Positions 1 through 6,593 of a DNA stretch of 33,250 nt are shown piece after piece. This stretch comes from Flavobacteriales bacterium (GTDB lineage: Bacteria > Bacteroidota > Bacteroidia > Flavobacteriales > Flavobacteriaceae), in contig SGZI01000008.1 of NCBI GenBank assembly GCA_004213965.1, positions 1-33,250 of the forward strand. The letters run 5' to 3'. Position 1 is the stretch's first letter; each line of letters begins with the position of its first letter. Below the pieces are notes generated by a model. That model made no database searches, was not told where the DNA came from, and saw only the letters and a list, made by a program, of their open reading frames with translations. The position numbers and the translations under genes are program-made.

Positions 1-188
1 ACTTTGCATTTAAGAGTTTTTGCAATTTTTAATGAAAGAACAGTTGAAGGAACATAAATTCCATTTTCAATTGCATTGATACTTTTTCTTGAAACATCTG
101 CGCTGTCTGAAAGTTTTTGCTGAGTTAATCCTGCTGATTTTCTAATTTCTTCAAGATTATTTAATAGTTTTTTGTGATTTCTGCTCAA
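1..188 (-). CDS. Xre/Cro-type helix-turn-helix regulator, 3' end beyond window
   Basis: Too short for routine ORF calling, but the reverse strand reads as a compact Xre-type DNA-binding domain. It begins at a TTG at 186-188 (MSRNHKKLLNNLEEIRKSAG) and continues with LTQQKLSDSADVSRKSINAIENG and VPSTVLSLKIAKTLKC. The pattern LTQ-x-x-L, S/V-R-x-x-I-x-x-I-E-x-G and P-s-x-x-x-x-L-x-I-A is the family signature. Sixty-two codons are visible and the frame is open to the edge. Proteins of this kind are usually about 65-75 residues, so little is missing. No ATG is available in frame: the frame closes with TGA upstream at about 201-203, so TTG is the best start. It begins 2 bases after the stop of the membrane-protein gene at 191-580, so the two are probably co-transcribed. 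Such pairs often autoregulate; that is inference. Confidence 0.82.
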   Translation of the reverse strand, partial: MSRNHKKLLNNLEEIRKSAGLTQQKLSDSADVSRKSINAIENGIYVPSTVLSLKIAKTLKCK

Positions 189-190
189 AA

Positions 191-580
191 CTATTTTTTT
201 TCAAATTCATCAACAGCATTAGTTAGTTCTTCACTAGTGTTTGGATAAAGGTATCCTGCAATCAAAGTTCCTACACCTATTAATCCTACTAAAACTCCAA
301 CACCTTTTAACATACTTCCAAGTGCTATATAGCCAAAGAAATAGAGACCAACACCAACAAATATTGTTATAACTCCATTTCTGCGATAATCTATTGGCTC
401 ATCTTTCCTTTCATCAAAAATATGCAAAAGCTCCTCTAATTTATCTGGATCATCTATGTGTTTAGCAATCTCTAGCACAGTTTGTCTCTTATGTTTTGCG
501 TCATGATATAGCCAAAGAAATACAGCTATTGGAACAATTATCCCTGTTAGTATTCCGAATATTGGTATTAAATTTTCCAT
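191..580 (-). CDS. Small membrane protein, DUF6249-like, paired with an Xre regulator
   Basis: A 129-residue protein starting at ATG 578-580. It has an N-terminal hydrophobic helix (about residues 5-25), then a charged cytosolic-type segment (LYHDAKHKRQTVLEIAKHID, then a stretch rich in D/E/K). Two glycine-rich membrane helices follow (about 70-88 and 92-112), and the C-terminal tail is acidic. The layout resembles the DUF6249 family of uncharacterised bacterial membrane proteins; this is recall of the family, not a search result. No catalytic residues are evident. A strong promoter-like element lies just upstream (612-642), and the Xre gene follows after 2 bases. The pair may be a membrane sensor or effector with its own repressor. 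The function is unknown. Confidence 0.72.
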   Translation of the reverse strand: MENLIPIFGILTGIIVPIAVFLWLYHDAKHKRQTVLEIAKHIDDPDKLEELLHIFDERKDEPIDYRRNGVITIFVGVGLYFFGYIALGSMLKGVGVLVGLIGVGTLIAGYLYPNTSEELTNAVDEFEKK

Positions 581-603
581 AATTATATTTTATTTTTTTA
601 TTA

Positions 604-650
604 ATGTAACGCAAACTTAACATTTTTTTAATGATACGCAAAGGTTACAT
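604..650 (-). promoter_or_regulatory. Promoter with overlapping tandem repeat for the membrane protein/Xre pair
   Basis: On the minus strand a TTTG (639-642) and TAAGTTTG (612-619) are separated by 19 bases. This matches the Bacteroidota -33/-7 consensus TTTG-N19-21-TAnnTTTG. The start codon is at 580, giving a leader of about 25 bases. The two boxes sit inside a direct repeat of 20 bases (604-623 and 631-650, 15 of 20 identical, period 27). Both copies share ACGCAAA, which is TTTGCGT on the transcribed strand. This could be an operator for the Xre protein encoded downstream. The promoter fit is direct observation; the operator role is inference. Confidence 0.6.
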
Positions 651-669
651 GTTAAAATTTTAAAAAAAA

Positions 670-879
670 TTATTTTTTGAATTTTTTGTAGAGAATAAAA
701 CCCATAACTGCTACAAGGATATAAGGAATAGCCATTAAATACATTATACCATCATTTAATCCAGCTGAAATACTTTGATCTTCTTGAGTCTCTAGTACTG
801 CTCTACACATAGCGCATTGACTAAAAAGATCAGTCACATTAAAATAGAAAACTAATATTAAAACTTTTAACTTATTCAT
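670..879 (-). CDS. Small CxxC membrane protein of the oxidase assembly cluster
   Basis: A 69-residue protein (ATG 877-879) with a signal-peptide-like N terminus (MNKLKVLILVFYF...DLFSQ), immediately followed by CAMCRAVLE. A single membrane helix spans about residues 45-64 and the tail is basic (KKFKK). If cleaved after the signal region, the mature N terminus would carry a CxxC motif facing the periplasm, anchored by the C-terminal helix. The start codon is 1 base from the stop of the DUF420 gene, and the gene is last in the ctaB-cox3-cox4-SCO-DUF420 set. From memory, small proteins with this cysteine pair recur beside oxidase genes in Flavobacteriia, without assigned function. Copper or thiol handling for the oxidase is a reasonable inference only. 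S-Q-C does not fit a lipobox. Confidence 0.75.
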   Translation of the reverse strand: MNKLKVLILVFYFNVTDLFSQCAMCRAVLETQEDQSISAGLNDGIMYLMAIPYILVAVMGFILYKKFKK

Positions 880-880
880 A

Positions 881-1402
881 CTAGTAATAAGGAGAGATCA
901 TTAAATAGACTATTACACCTGTTACAGCTACATAGAGCCATAGAGGAAATGTAATTTTTGCAATTTTTTTATGCAATACAATATCATTAGTAATTGCTCT
1001 TACATAAGTAATTAAAACAAAAGGGATTACAGCAATTGAAAGTAGTATGTGGGAGATTAAAATGAAAAAATATATATATTTTATTGCCCCCTCACCTCCA
1101 TAAGGTGTAGGATCACTTGTCATATGATATGCAATATACATTACTAAAAAAAGTAGTGATAGCCCGATACATATTTTCATTAAAAGTTCATGGAGCTTTC
1201 TCTTTTTTTTCTTTATTAATTGAACTGAAATAATTAATAGAATAGCTGTTAGTCCATTAATTGACGCGTAGATAGGTGGTAAAAAACTAAGAGGCTCCAC
1301 ATTAGGAATTCTAACTGTAAATAGTATAGCAACAACTACAGGAACTAATATTGATACTGCAACAATTAATTTATTATAAACCCTTAATTTATTTGATCCC
1401 AT
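881..1402 (-). CDS. DUF420 (CtaM-like) membrane protein, oxidase assembly
   Basis: 173 residues with five hydrophobic segments (about 10-28, 42-62, 75-93, 106-131, 148-168). Histidines are visible in YHMTSDPTPYGGEG, ISHILLSIAV and LHKKIAKIT. These are hallmarks of the DUF420/YozB family. The Bacillus member, CtaM, is needed to mature heme-copper oxidases, and the neighbours here (SCO1, subunits III and IV, ctaB) fit that role. The start codon overlaps the stop of the SCO1 gene as TAATG (1400-1404), so translation is probably coupled. The acyl-like TPYGGEG loop is a common feature of the Bacteroidota branch as I remember it. The family call is solid; the exact biochemical function in this phylum is inferred from the Bacillus member. 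Confidence 0.87.
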   Translation of the reverse strand: MGSNKLRVYNKLIVAVSILVPVVVAILFTVRIPNVEPLSFLPPIYASINGLTAILLIISVQLIKKKKRKLHELLMKICIGLSLLFLVMYIAYHMTSDPTPYGGEGAIKYIYFFILISHILLSIAVIPFVLITYVRAITNDIVLHKKIAKITFPLWLYVAVTGVIVYLMISPYY

Positions 1403-2145
1403 TATTCATTAATTAATTTTAGTAAATCTTCTTGTAGCATTGATATTTCCTCTTCTTCCCCATCAACATCATATTTATCTTTAATTGCTATATATCCACG
1501 ATAGTAAATTTTTGGATTTCCTAATTCATCAATTCTACATCTAATATAGCCATCCTTATCTACAAGAGCAAAATATCCAGAATGCTCAAAACCATCTACA
1601 AATTGATTGCCTGAAGCTGTATATAAATTAAATCCATTATTAGCTAGACTATATATTTCATCCTTATTTCCAGTTAACAAATGCCAAGACTCATTGGTTA
1701 TCCCATACTCCCTTTCATAATCTTTTAATATTTCTATTGTATCATATTCTGGATTAATAGAAAATGAAGCAATTCCGAAATTTTTATAATTTTTTAAATT
1801 GTTTTGAAGATGCACAAGATTATTATTCATTATTGGACAAATCGTTGTGCATGTAGTAAAGAAAAACTCAACGACATATGCCTTGCCATAATAATCACTA
1901 TTAGTTATTCTATTTCCATTTTGATTTATAAAGTTAAAAGCAGGTACTTTCTTTTTCTCTCCATTGATTTCTAAAAATGGCAAAGGCTCTGAATCAGTAA
2001 TTAAATTGTCTATTTTGATACTTCTACTATCACTCCTTACAATATCATTGTTCTGAATTCTATCAACAATTTTTGGGATAAAAATAATTCCAAAAATTAA
2101 AATGATAAATGAGACGCCAATATATGAGTTATTTCTAGTTTTCAA
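1402..2145 (-). CDS. SCO1/SenC family copper chaperone for cytochrome c oxidase
   Basis: 247 residues. An N-terminal membrane anchor (about 9-26) is followed by a thioredoxin-like domain with the copper-binding pair C-TTI-C (C99 and C103, within FFFTTCTTICPIMNN) and the distal ligand His188 (GFEHSGYFALVD). These are the three ligands expected of an active SCO protein. SCO proteins deliver copper to, or reduce the cysteines of, the CuA site of subunit II, encoded here by coxB. The only in-frame start before the anchor is TTG at 2143-2145, which overlaps the preceding gene by 11 bases. The upstream frame closes with TAG just before it. The non-ATG start plus overlap suggests translational coupling. 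It is followed without a gap by the DUF420 gene. Confidence 0.92.
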   Translation of the reverse strand: MKTRNNSYIGVSFIILIFGIIFIPKIVDRIQNNDIVRSDSRSIKIDNLITDSEPLPFLEINGEKKKVPAFNFINQNGNRITNSDYYGKAYVVEFFFTTCTTICPIMNNNLVHLQNNLKNYKNFGIASFSINPEYDTIEILKDYEREYGITNESWHLLTGNKDEIYSLANNGFNLYTASGNQFVDGFEHSGYFALVDKDGYIRCRIDELGNPKIYYRGYIAIKDKYDVDGEEEEISMLQEDLLKLINE

Positions 2146-2851
2146 TGGTTTCTAAATTTTGTATTCTTCTATTATTTGAGTCAAACTTACCCTTTCTTTT
2201 TTGTCTATATTCAGTAAATAAAATTCTCATATCATCGCTCATTTTATTTTTAATTTCAGAAATCTTTATAGAGTTATATGAATAAAGTCCATAGAGTTTC
2301 TTGCCTTTTTCTACCTCTGTTTCAGTTCTATCATCAATTCTCCCTCGTTGATTATATAATTTATCTATTATAAAAACTCGATTAGTAGCTAGAGTGGTGT
2401 CTAATTCAATGTCATTAATTAAAGAGCTATATAATTTTTGAATCTGCTCAGGTGTTCCTGTAGCAAAGTACCAATATTTTAGTTCATCTGCTTTTTGAAT
2501 TTCTTTTTTTACTTCTTCTAAAACTACTTCAGTTCCTGAAGTTGATATAGTTAATATTTGAAATTTCTTAAATCCTCTAAACTTATCATACACTAATTCC
2601 TTCAAGTTTAATACAGAAGTAATATTGTTCATAGGTTCATTTCCTAAAAAGGAAAGGACTGTTATATTGTCTTTAAATAAGGTCTTTTTATCATCAAAAA
2701 AATTAAAATCATCGACATCATTTACATTAGTCTTTACTATATCCAGTGGGATGTAATTGTGAGTTGAAGGATATAGAAAAAGCAAAAAAATAACTGGAAG
2801 TAGAAATAGCACTCCTAAATAAAACCATTTTCTAATAAAATCTTTTTTCAC
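2135..2851 (-). CDS. SCO-like membrane-anchored protein lacking all cysteines
   Basis: 238 residues with an N-terminal membrane anchor (about 9-27) and a predicted periplasmic domain that parallels the downstream SCO1 protein. LKYWYFATGTPEQIQKLYSS lines up with ESWHLLTGNKDEIYSLANN, and VFIIDKLYNQRGRIDD lines up with FALVDKDGYIRCRIDE. Where SCO1 has TTCTTIC this protein has FLGNEPMN, and there is no cysteine anywhere in it. It therefore cannot bind copper or do thiol chemistry in the SCO manner. A structural or partner role in oxidase assembly is inferred. The start is GTG at 2849-2851, chosen because it sits just before the anchor. The gene lies between subunit IV and SCO1 and overlaps SCO1 by 11 bases. 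The C terminus is unusually basic (RQKRKGKFDSNNRR). Confidence 0.78.
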   Translation of the reverse strand: MKKDFIRKWFYLGVLFLLPVIFLLFLYPSTHNYIPLDIVKTNVNDVDDFNFFDDKKTLFKDNITVLSFLGNEPMNNITSVLNLKELVYDKFRGFKKFQILTISTSGTEVVLEEVKKEIQKADELKYWYFATGTPEQIQKLYSSLINDIELDTTLATNRVFIIDKLYNQRGRIDDRTETEVEKGKKLYGLYSYNSIKISEIKNKMSDDMRILFTEYRQKRKGKFDSNNRRIQNLETIEN

Positions 2852-2872
2852 TAAAATTGAAAATGTAAAAAA

Positions 2873-3262
2873 TTAAAAATCTCGTTTTATATAGTCAATT
2901 GAGTCTATATCAAAAATATATCCAGCCTCTTGAATTAAGATCCAAACTAGATATAAAACAAGAAAAATAAAAGTCCATACCACGACTCTTCTAAGAAGCT
3001 TAGTTTCATCTCTCATATGCATAAAATCCCAGGTAATATAATATGCTTTTACAATAGTAAGTACTATAAAAATAAGATTAAGAATCTTCATGTTTAAGTA
3101 AGGGATATATGACATAAGAGCGTCTGGCTTATATATACCAAGAGCAACTTCGACTGCAGTTACAATTGAAAGTAAGAGCAGTACTCCCCATATTTTTTGA
3201 GTAATGTTTTTGAACTTAATTAATCCTCTAAAAATCGTCAAATCATGTTCTTGATGTGCCAT
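2873..3262 (-). CDS. Cytochrome c oxidase subunit IV-like membrane protein
   Basis: 129 residues (ATG 3260-3262) with a short charged N terminus (MAHQEHDLTIFRGLIKFKN) and four hydrophobic stretches (about 25-43, 55-73, 92-110, with a weaker one around 48-60). A histidine/tyrosine-rich loop (AYYITWDFMHMRDE) and the motif HMRDETKLLRRVVVWTF match bacterial cytochrome c oxidase subunit IV (CtaF/COX4_pro type), a small stabilising subunit with no cofactors. It sits 11 bases downstream of the large subunit III gene, the usual place in Bacteroidota oxidase clusters. The family is short and divergent, so the call rests on size, topology and position. Confidence 0.85.
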   Translation of the reverse strand: MAHQEHDLTIFRGLIKFKNITQKIWGVLLLLSIVTAVEVALGIYKPDALMSYIPYLNMKILNLIFIVLTIVKAYYITWDFMHMRDETKLLRRVVVWTFIFLVLYLVWILIQEAGYIFDIDSIDYIKRDF

Positions 3263-3273
3263 CTATATATTTA

Positions 3274-4254
3274 TTAAACAAGATAAAAGAATGTGAATAC
3301 AAATACCCAGACCAAATCTACAAAGTGCCAATACAGTCCAACTTTTTCAACCATTTCATAATGACCTCTCCTCTCATATGTACCTAAAATAACATTAAAG
3401 AATATTATAATATTTAATACTACTCCAGAAAAGACGTGAAATCCATGGAAGCCAGTTATAAAAAAGAAAAAATCTGCAAATAAAGGTACTCCATATTCAT
3501 TTTCATATAAATTAGCTCCAGTAACAATTGATTGTCCGTGGGCTCTTAAAATATTTAAAGATTCATCTCTAGATAAAATAGTTTTCTCCCCATCTTTATT
3601 TAATGTTTGTGTTCTTACCAAAACATTAGGAGATGCTTCCATTCCCTCTATTACTTCTGCAATAGAATATTCAGGTAATGTTCCTTCATCATAAAACCAA
3701 AGACCGTTTGTTTCTTCATGCTGAACTCTATCAGTATGATGTTTATGAGCAAAATCATGTAATGCAACTCTGTGATGCGAATGTGAATCAACAAATTGCA
3801 AGATATTTCCTCCTTTTGTTTTTACAGCACCATAATCTCCATTAATAAAAGTTGCCCATTCCCAAGCCTGAGATCCAACGAATATTGCACCTCCAATAAT
3901 TGTAAGCAGCATATAAAAAGCTACTTTAGATTGCTTCATTTGATGTCCTGCATCAACAGCTAAAACCATTGTGACAGATGACATAATTAAAACAAAGGTC
4001 ATAAATGCAACATATATCATTGGTAGCTCCTGGCCATGTAAAAAAGGAACGTGAGTGAATACTTCATCAGCAATAGGCCAAGAATCTAAAAACTTAAATC
4101 TTGCAAAACCATAAGCTGCTATGAATCCAGAAAATGTTAATCCATCTGAAACTAGGAAAAACCACATCATTAACTTCCCATAAGAAGCATTCATTGGTTT
4201 ATTTCCGCCACCCCATGTATTTTCGCTTGATGAAACATTAACTGAAGAACTCAT
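3274..4254 (-). CDS. Cytochrome c oxidase subunit III, long form with His-rich insertion
   Basis: 326 residues. The N-terminal half (KLMMWFFLVSDGLTFSGFIAAY, about 27-48) and the C-terminal half (FFFFITGFHGFHVFSGVVLN and YWHFVDLVWVFVFTFFYLV) carry the heme-copper oxidase subunit III signatures, including GxHGxHV and HFVDxVW. The two halves are separated by an extra-membrane insertion of about 110 residues (about 138-250), containing eight histidines within residues 158-179 (SHSHHRVALHDFAHKHHTDRVQH). The insertion explains the length compared with the usual 200-270 residues. Subunit III stabilises the proton-uptake side of the catalytic subunit. The gene follows the short subunit III gene, and subunit IV follows it. 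The long form is typical of Bacteroidota in my recall; metal binding by the insertion is speculation. Confidence 0.92.
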   Translation of the reverse strand: MSSSVNVSSSENTWGGGNKPMNASYGKLMMWFFLVSDGLTFSGFIAAYGFARFKFLDSWPIADEVFTHVPFLHGQELPMIYVAFMTFVLIMSSVTMVLAVDAGHQMKQSKVAFYMLLTIIGGAIFVGSQAWEWATFINGDYGAVKTKGGNILQFVDSHSHHRVALHDFAHKHHTDRVQHEETNGLWFYDEGTLPEYSIAEVIEGMEASPNVLVRTQTLNKDGEKTILSRDESLNILRAHGQSIVTGANLYENEYGVPLFADFFFFITGFHGFHVFSGVVLNIIIFFNVILGTYERRGHYEMVEKVGLYWHFVDLVWVFVFTFFYLV

Positions 4255-4291
4255 ATATCATATCATTTTAAGCGTGACAAAAATAACTATT

Positions 4292-4870
4292 TTATCTGAA
4301 GAAAACTAAAAATAAAAACAAGTAAATCCACAAAATGTCAATGAAATGCCAAAAAATTGATGCCAATTCAAATCCTAAAAAATTATTTTGTGAATATTTT
4401 CTTTTTGAATTGTTAAATATTACAAATAAAAGTACCAGTATTCCTGCCAACACATGGACAAGATGGACAAAGGCAATTAAGAAAATAAATGATGTAGTTA
4501 TAGTACTTGTTGGGCCTGTAAAATGATAACCATTTTCAATAATTTCATTAAATCCTATAAACTGACTAACAGCAAAAGAAACTCCTAAGAATAATGTAAT
4601 ACATAAATAGATAGTAGTAACTCTATAATTATTTTTTAATAATTCCCTTCGAGCTAAAATTAAAGTTAAACTGCTAATGATAATTATGGCTAAACTATAA
4701 GTAAAGGCTGAAGGTAGTTCAAAATTTAATATCCAATCCTCACGAGATTTACTAACAATAAAAGCGCTTGTAAAGCCTGCAAAAGTCATAATTAAAGAAG
4801 CAATACCTAGCCAAAGCATCATTTTTAAAGCACGTGCATTGTTTTCTTTCATATTTCTATTATTATCCAT
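4292..4870 (-). CDS. Cytochrome c oxidase subunit III, short form
   Basis: 192 residues, about five membrane helices. The signatures are MMLWLGIASLIMTFAGFTSAFIV near the N terminus, FVHLVHVLAGILVLLFVIF, and FWHFIDILWIYLFLFLVFF at the C terminus. All belong to the heme-copper oxidase subunit III fold. It starts directly after the ctaB stop (TAA at 4871-4873, ATG at 4868-4870), so the two genes form one transcript. Having a short and a long subunit III gene in tandem is the normal arrangement in flavobacterial oxidase clusters as I recall it. Which of the two occupies the canonical subunit III position cannot be told from sequence alone. Confidence 0.9.
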   Translation of the reverse strand: MDNNRNMKENNARALKMMLWLGIASLIMTFAGFTSAFIVSKSREDWILNFELPSAFTYSLAIIIISSLTLILARRELLKNNYRVTTIYLCITLFLGVSFAVSQFIGFNEIIENGYHFTGPTSTITTSFIFLIAFVHLVHVLAGILVLLFVIFNNSKRKYSQNNFLGFELASIFWHFIDILWIYLFLFLVFFR

Positions 4871-5734
4871 TTATCTTAAAATTTTATCAAACAATAACAC
4901 AATCTGCATCAAAGTTAAATAAGATACACTTGCTAACATTAATTTTTTTGCATTTAGATCTGTACTATGATTAAACAGTTTAACTGCATAATAAATTAAG
5001 ACTAATCCTATAAGTAAAACAATAAATAATCCATAAATACTCAGAGACAAATCTCCTGTAAGATTAAATGCTGGTATTATTGACATAAGCACTGCCCATA
5101 TAGAATAAAATAATATTTGTGAAGTAGTAGCCCTATCCTTTTTCCCTGTTGGGAGCATCTTAAATCCAGCATTTTCATAATCCTTATTTTGCATCCATCC
5201 AATAGACCAAAAATGTGGAAATTGCCAAAAAAATTGCATTAAAAATAGCATAATTGCCTCAATACCAATTTCTCCAGTTGCAGCGACCCAGCCTAACATG
5301 AAAGGCAAAGCTCCAGGAATTGCTCCAACAAAAACTGATAAAGGTGTAACTAATTTTAGTGGGGTATATACAGAAGCGTATAAAAAAATAGATACTGCAG
5401 CAAGTAGTGCAACCTTTGAGTTAATCATATATAACATGAATAATCCAATAATAGTTGATAATACTGCTAAAACTAAAGCTGTATTTACAGAAATTTTATT
5501 TGTTGGTAGTGGTCTGTTTTTAGTTCTAGCCATCAAGGCATCTAAATCCTTTTCAATAATCTGATTATAAATATTTGATGCTGCGACAACAAAGAAACCT
5601 CCAAACATTAATAACGACAAAACTTTAATATCAAATTCTTTGTAGCCCAACATGTAGCTAATAAATGAAGAGAAAACTACACTTAGTGAAAGTCTAAATT
5701 TTGTTAAATCATATAGAGATTTTATGCTCAGCAT
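4871..5734 (-). CDS. ctaB: Heme O synthase (protoheme IX farnesyltransferase)
   Basis: 287-residue polytopic UbiA-superfamily prenyltransferase that converts heme B to heme O, the first step towards heme A for the oxidase. The diagnostic stretch is NIYNQIIEKDLDALMARTKNRP (residues 54-75), with the aspartate-rich prenyl-diphosphate site and the M-x-R-T-x-x-R-P motif. A second signature, FFWQFPHFWSIGWMQNKDYENAGFKMLP, lies near residues 168-195. About eight hydrophobic helices are seen and the length is normal (280-300). It is the first gene of the oxidase accessory operon, preceded by a well-formed promoter at 5767-5797. Also called cyoE in other groups. Confidence 0.96.
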   Translation of the reverse strand: MLSIKSLYDLTKFRLSLSVVFSSFISYMLGYKEFDIKVLSLLMFGGFFVVAASNIYNQIIEKDLDALMARTKNRPLPTNKISVNTALVLAVLSTIIGLFMLYMINSKVALLAAVSIFLYASVYTPLKLVTPLSVFVGAIPGALPFMLGWVAATGEIGIEAIMLFLMQFFWQFPHFWSIGWMQNKDYENAGFKMLPTGKKDRATTSQILFYSIWAVLMSIIPAFNLTGDLSLSIYGLFIVLLIGLVLIYYAVKLFNHSTDLNAKKLMLASVSYLTLMQIVLLFDKILR

Positions 5735-5756
5735 TATTGATTACAAAAAATAAAAA

Positions 5757-5797
5757 ATTTGAAATTCAAATATAAGTCTAATATCTAATTAGACAAA
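5757..5797 (-). promoter_or_regulatory. Promoter of the ctaB oxidase-accessory operon with two embedded dyads
   Basis: Reading towards ctaB, TTTG (5794-5797) and TATATTTG (5767-5774) are 19 bases apart, an exact fit to the Bacteroidota -33/-7 promoter form. The predicted transcription start is near 5760, about 25 bases before the ATG. Two perfect inverted repeats lie in this element. One is GTCTAAT-atcta-ATTAGAC (5776-5794), filling the spacer. The other is ATTTGAA-a-TTCAAAT (5757-5771), covering the -7 region and start site. Their positions suit a repressor or another regulator. The first dyad could instead act as a weak terminator for tonB transcripts coming from upstream. Confidence 0.65.
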
Positions 5798-5826
5798 CTT
5801 AAATAAGATTAAAGTAATTGATTTTT

Positions 5827-6540
5827 TTAATCCTGAACTTGAAAAATAATTGGCAATGAATAAGGAACAATTACTTCTTTTCCTCTTTGTCTTCCAGGCT
5901 TCATTTTTGGCAACAGATTAATAACTCTTTGGGCCTCTTTTTCTAATCTTGGGTGTGGTGCTCTAGCCCTTACGCCCGTAACACTTCCGGTTCTGTCAAT
6001 CTTAAAAATAACACTAATTCTTTGTCTTCCGGTTAATCCTAAATCTCCAGCTAATTCAGTATTGAATTTTCTTTGGACAAACTTGGCTATCTTCTCAGAC
6101 ATGCATTTTCTTTTAGCTTCATTATTTCCTTTCTCACATCCAGGGAAAACGGGTACATTTTCAATTACTGCAAAAGGAACTTCAACATCTTCAAATTCCT
6201 CTACCTCAATATCTTCAATGTCTATTTCTTCTTCTTGATCTGTTTCGGTAGATTCAATAACAGTTTCCTCAATCTCCTCTTCATCCTCAACTATTTCAAT
6301 AACCTCAGGAGCTGGTGGCGGTGGAGGAGGTGGAGGTGGTGGAACTATTTGTTCCGTAACAGGGACCTCTTCCTCATCTAATAAATCCATGTTGACCTTG
6401 CCTAAATCTAAATCAGATTTGTCATATACCTTATAGTTTATAGCTCCATAAGATAAGAACACCATAAGTGCTAAACCAATAGCAAAATATAGTGAGCTAT
6501 TTCTTGCTACATCTACGTTTGGATTTTTTTTAATCTGCAT
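5827..6540 (-). CDS. tonB: TonB-family energy transducer
   Basis: 237 residues: a short cytosolic N terminus, one membrane helix (about 15-33), ten consecutive prolines (67-76), and a long acidic linker (about 80-120, VEDEEEIEETVIESTETDQE and on). The C-terminal TonB domain has the Bacteroidota-type start FPGCEKGNNEAKRKCMSEKI and continues through RISVIFKIDRTGSVTGVRA to VPYSLPIIFQV. It transmits proton-motive force to outer-membrane TonB-dependent transporters. No exbB or exbD is in the window. The usual TonB linker is proline/lysine rich; here the spanning part is strongly acidic, which is common in this phylum. It lies 53 bases after the VanZ-like gene. A perfect inverted repeat (6541-6557) abuts the start codon. 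Confidence 0.93.
   Translation of the reverse strand: MQIKKNPNVDVARNSSLYFAIGLALMVFLSYGAINYKVYDKSDLDLGKVNMDLLDEEEVPVTEQIVPPPPPPPPPPAPEVIEIVEDEEEIEETVIESTETDQEEEIDIEDIEVEEFEDVEVPFAVIENVPVFPGCEKGNNEAKRKCMSEKIAKFVQRKFNTELAGDLGLTGRQRISVIFKIDRTGSVTGVRARAPHPRLEKEAQRVINLLPKMKPGRQRGKEVIVPYSLPIIFQVQD
6313..6342 (-). repeat. Ten-proline codon run in tonB (CCN)10
   Basis: Thirty bases of CCA/CCT/CCG codons encode ten prolines in a row. It is a trinucleotide microsatellite in an otherwise AT-rich region, so copy number could vary between strains. A spurious tryptophan/arginine-rich frame on the plus strand comes from this run. Confidence 0.85.
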
Positions 6541-6557
6541 TTTTCAATAGTTGAAAA
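6541..6557. repeat. Perfect inverted repeat TTTTCAA-TAG-TTGAAAA abutting the tonB start
   Basis: Seven-base arms with a three-base centre, ending at the base next to the tonB ATG (6538-6540). The reverse complement of this 17-mer occurs at 16105-16121 around the queG start. It may be an operator or an mRNA hairpin over the ribosome landing site; neither is shown. Confidence 0.55.
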
Positions 6558-6593
6558 GTAAAATAACCAATTATTTAAGTAAAAAACAAGAGA

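Noticed and set aside
652..663. TTAAAATTTTAA palindrome after the CxxC gene as terminator
   Set aside because: A/T only, no loop of normal size, expected by chance in this composition.
5776..5794. GTCTAAT/ATTAGAC hairpin as intrinsic terminator of tonB
   Set aside because: The stem is AT-rich and no clear T-tract follows on the minus strand; its position between -33 and -7 boxes fits an operator better. It is not excluded.
6073..6381. Plus-strand open frame with a Trp/Arg-rich stretch
   Set aside because: It is the antisense of the tonB ten-proline run; composition is dictated by the CCN codons on the other strand and it has no context of its own.
6553..6560. TACTTTTC as -7 box of a separate tonB promoter
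   Set aside because: One mismatch to the consensus, no -33 at the right distance, and the predicted start would fall too close to the ATG.
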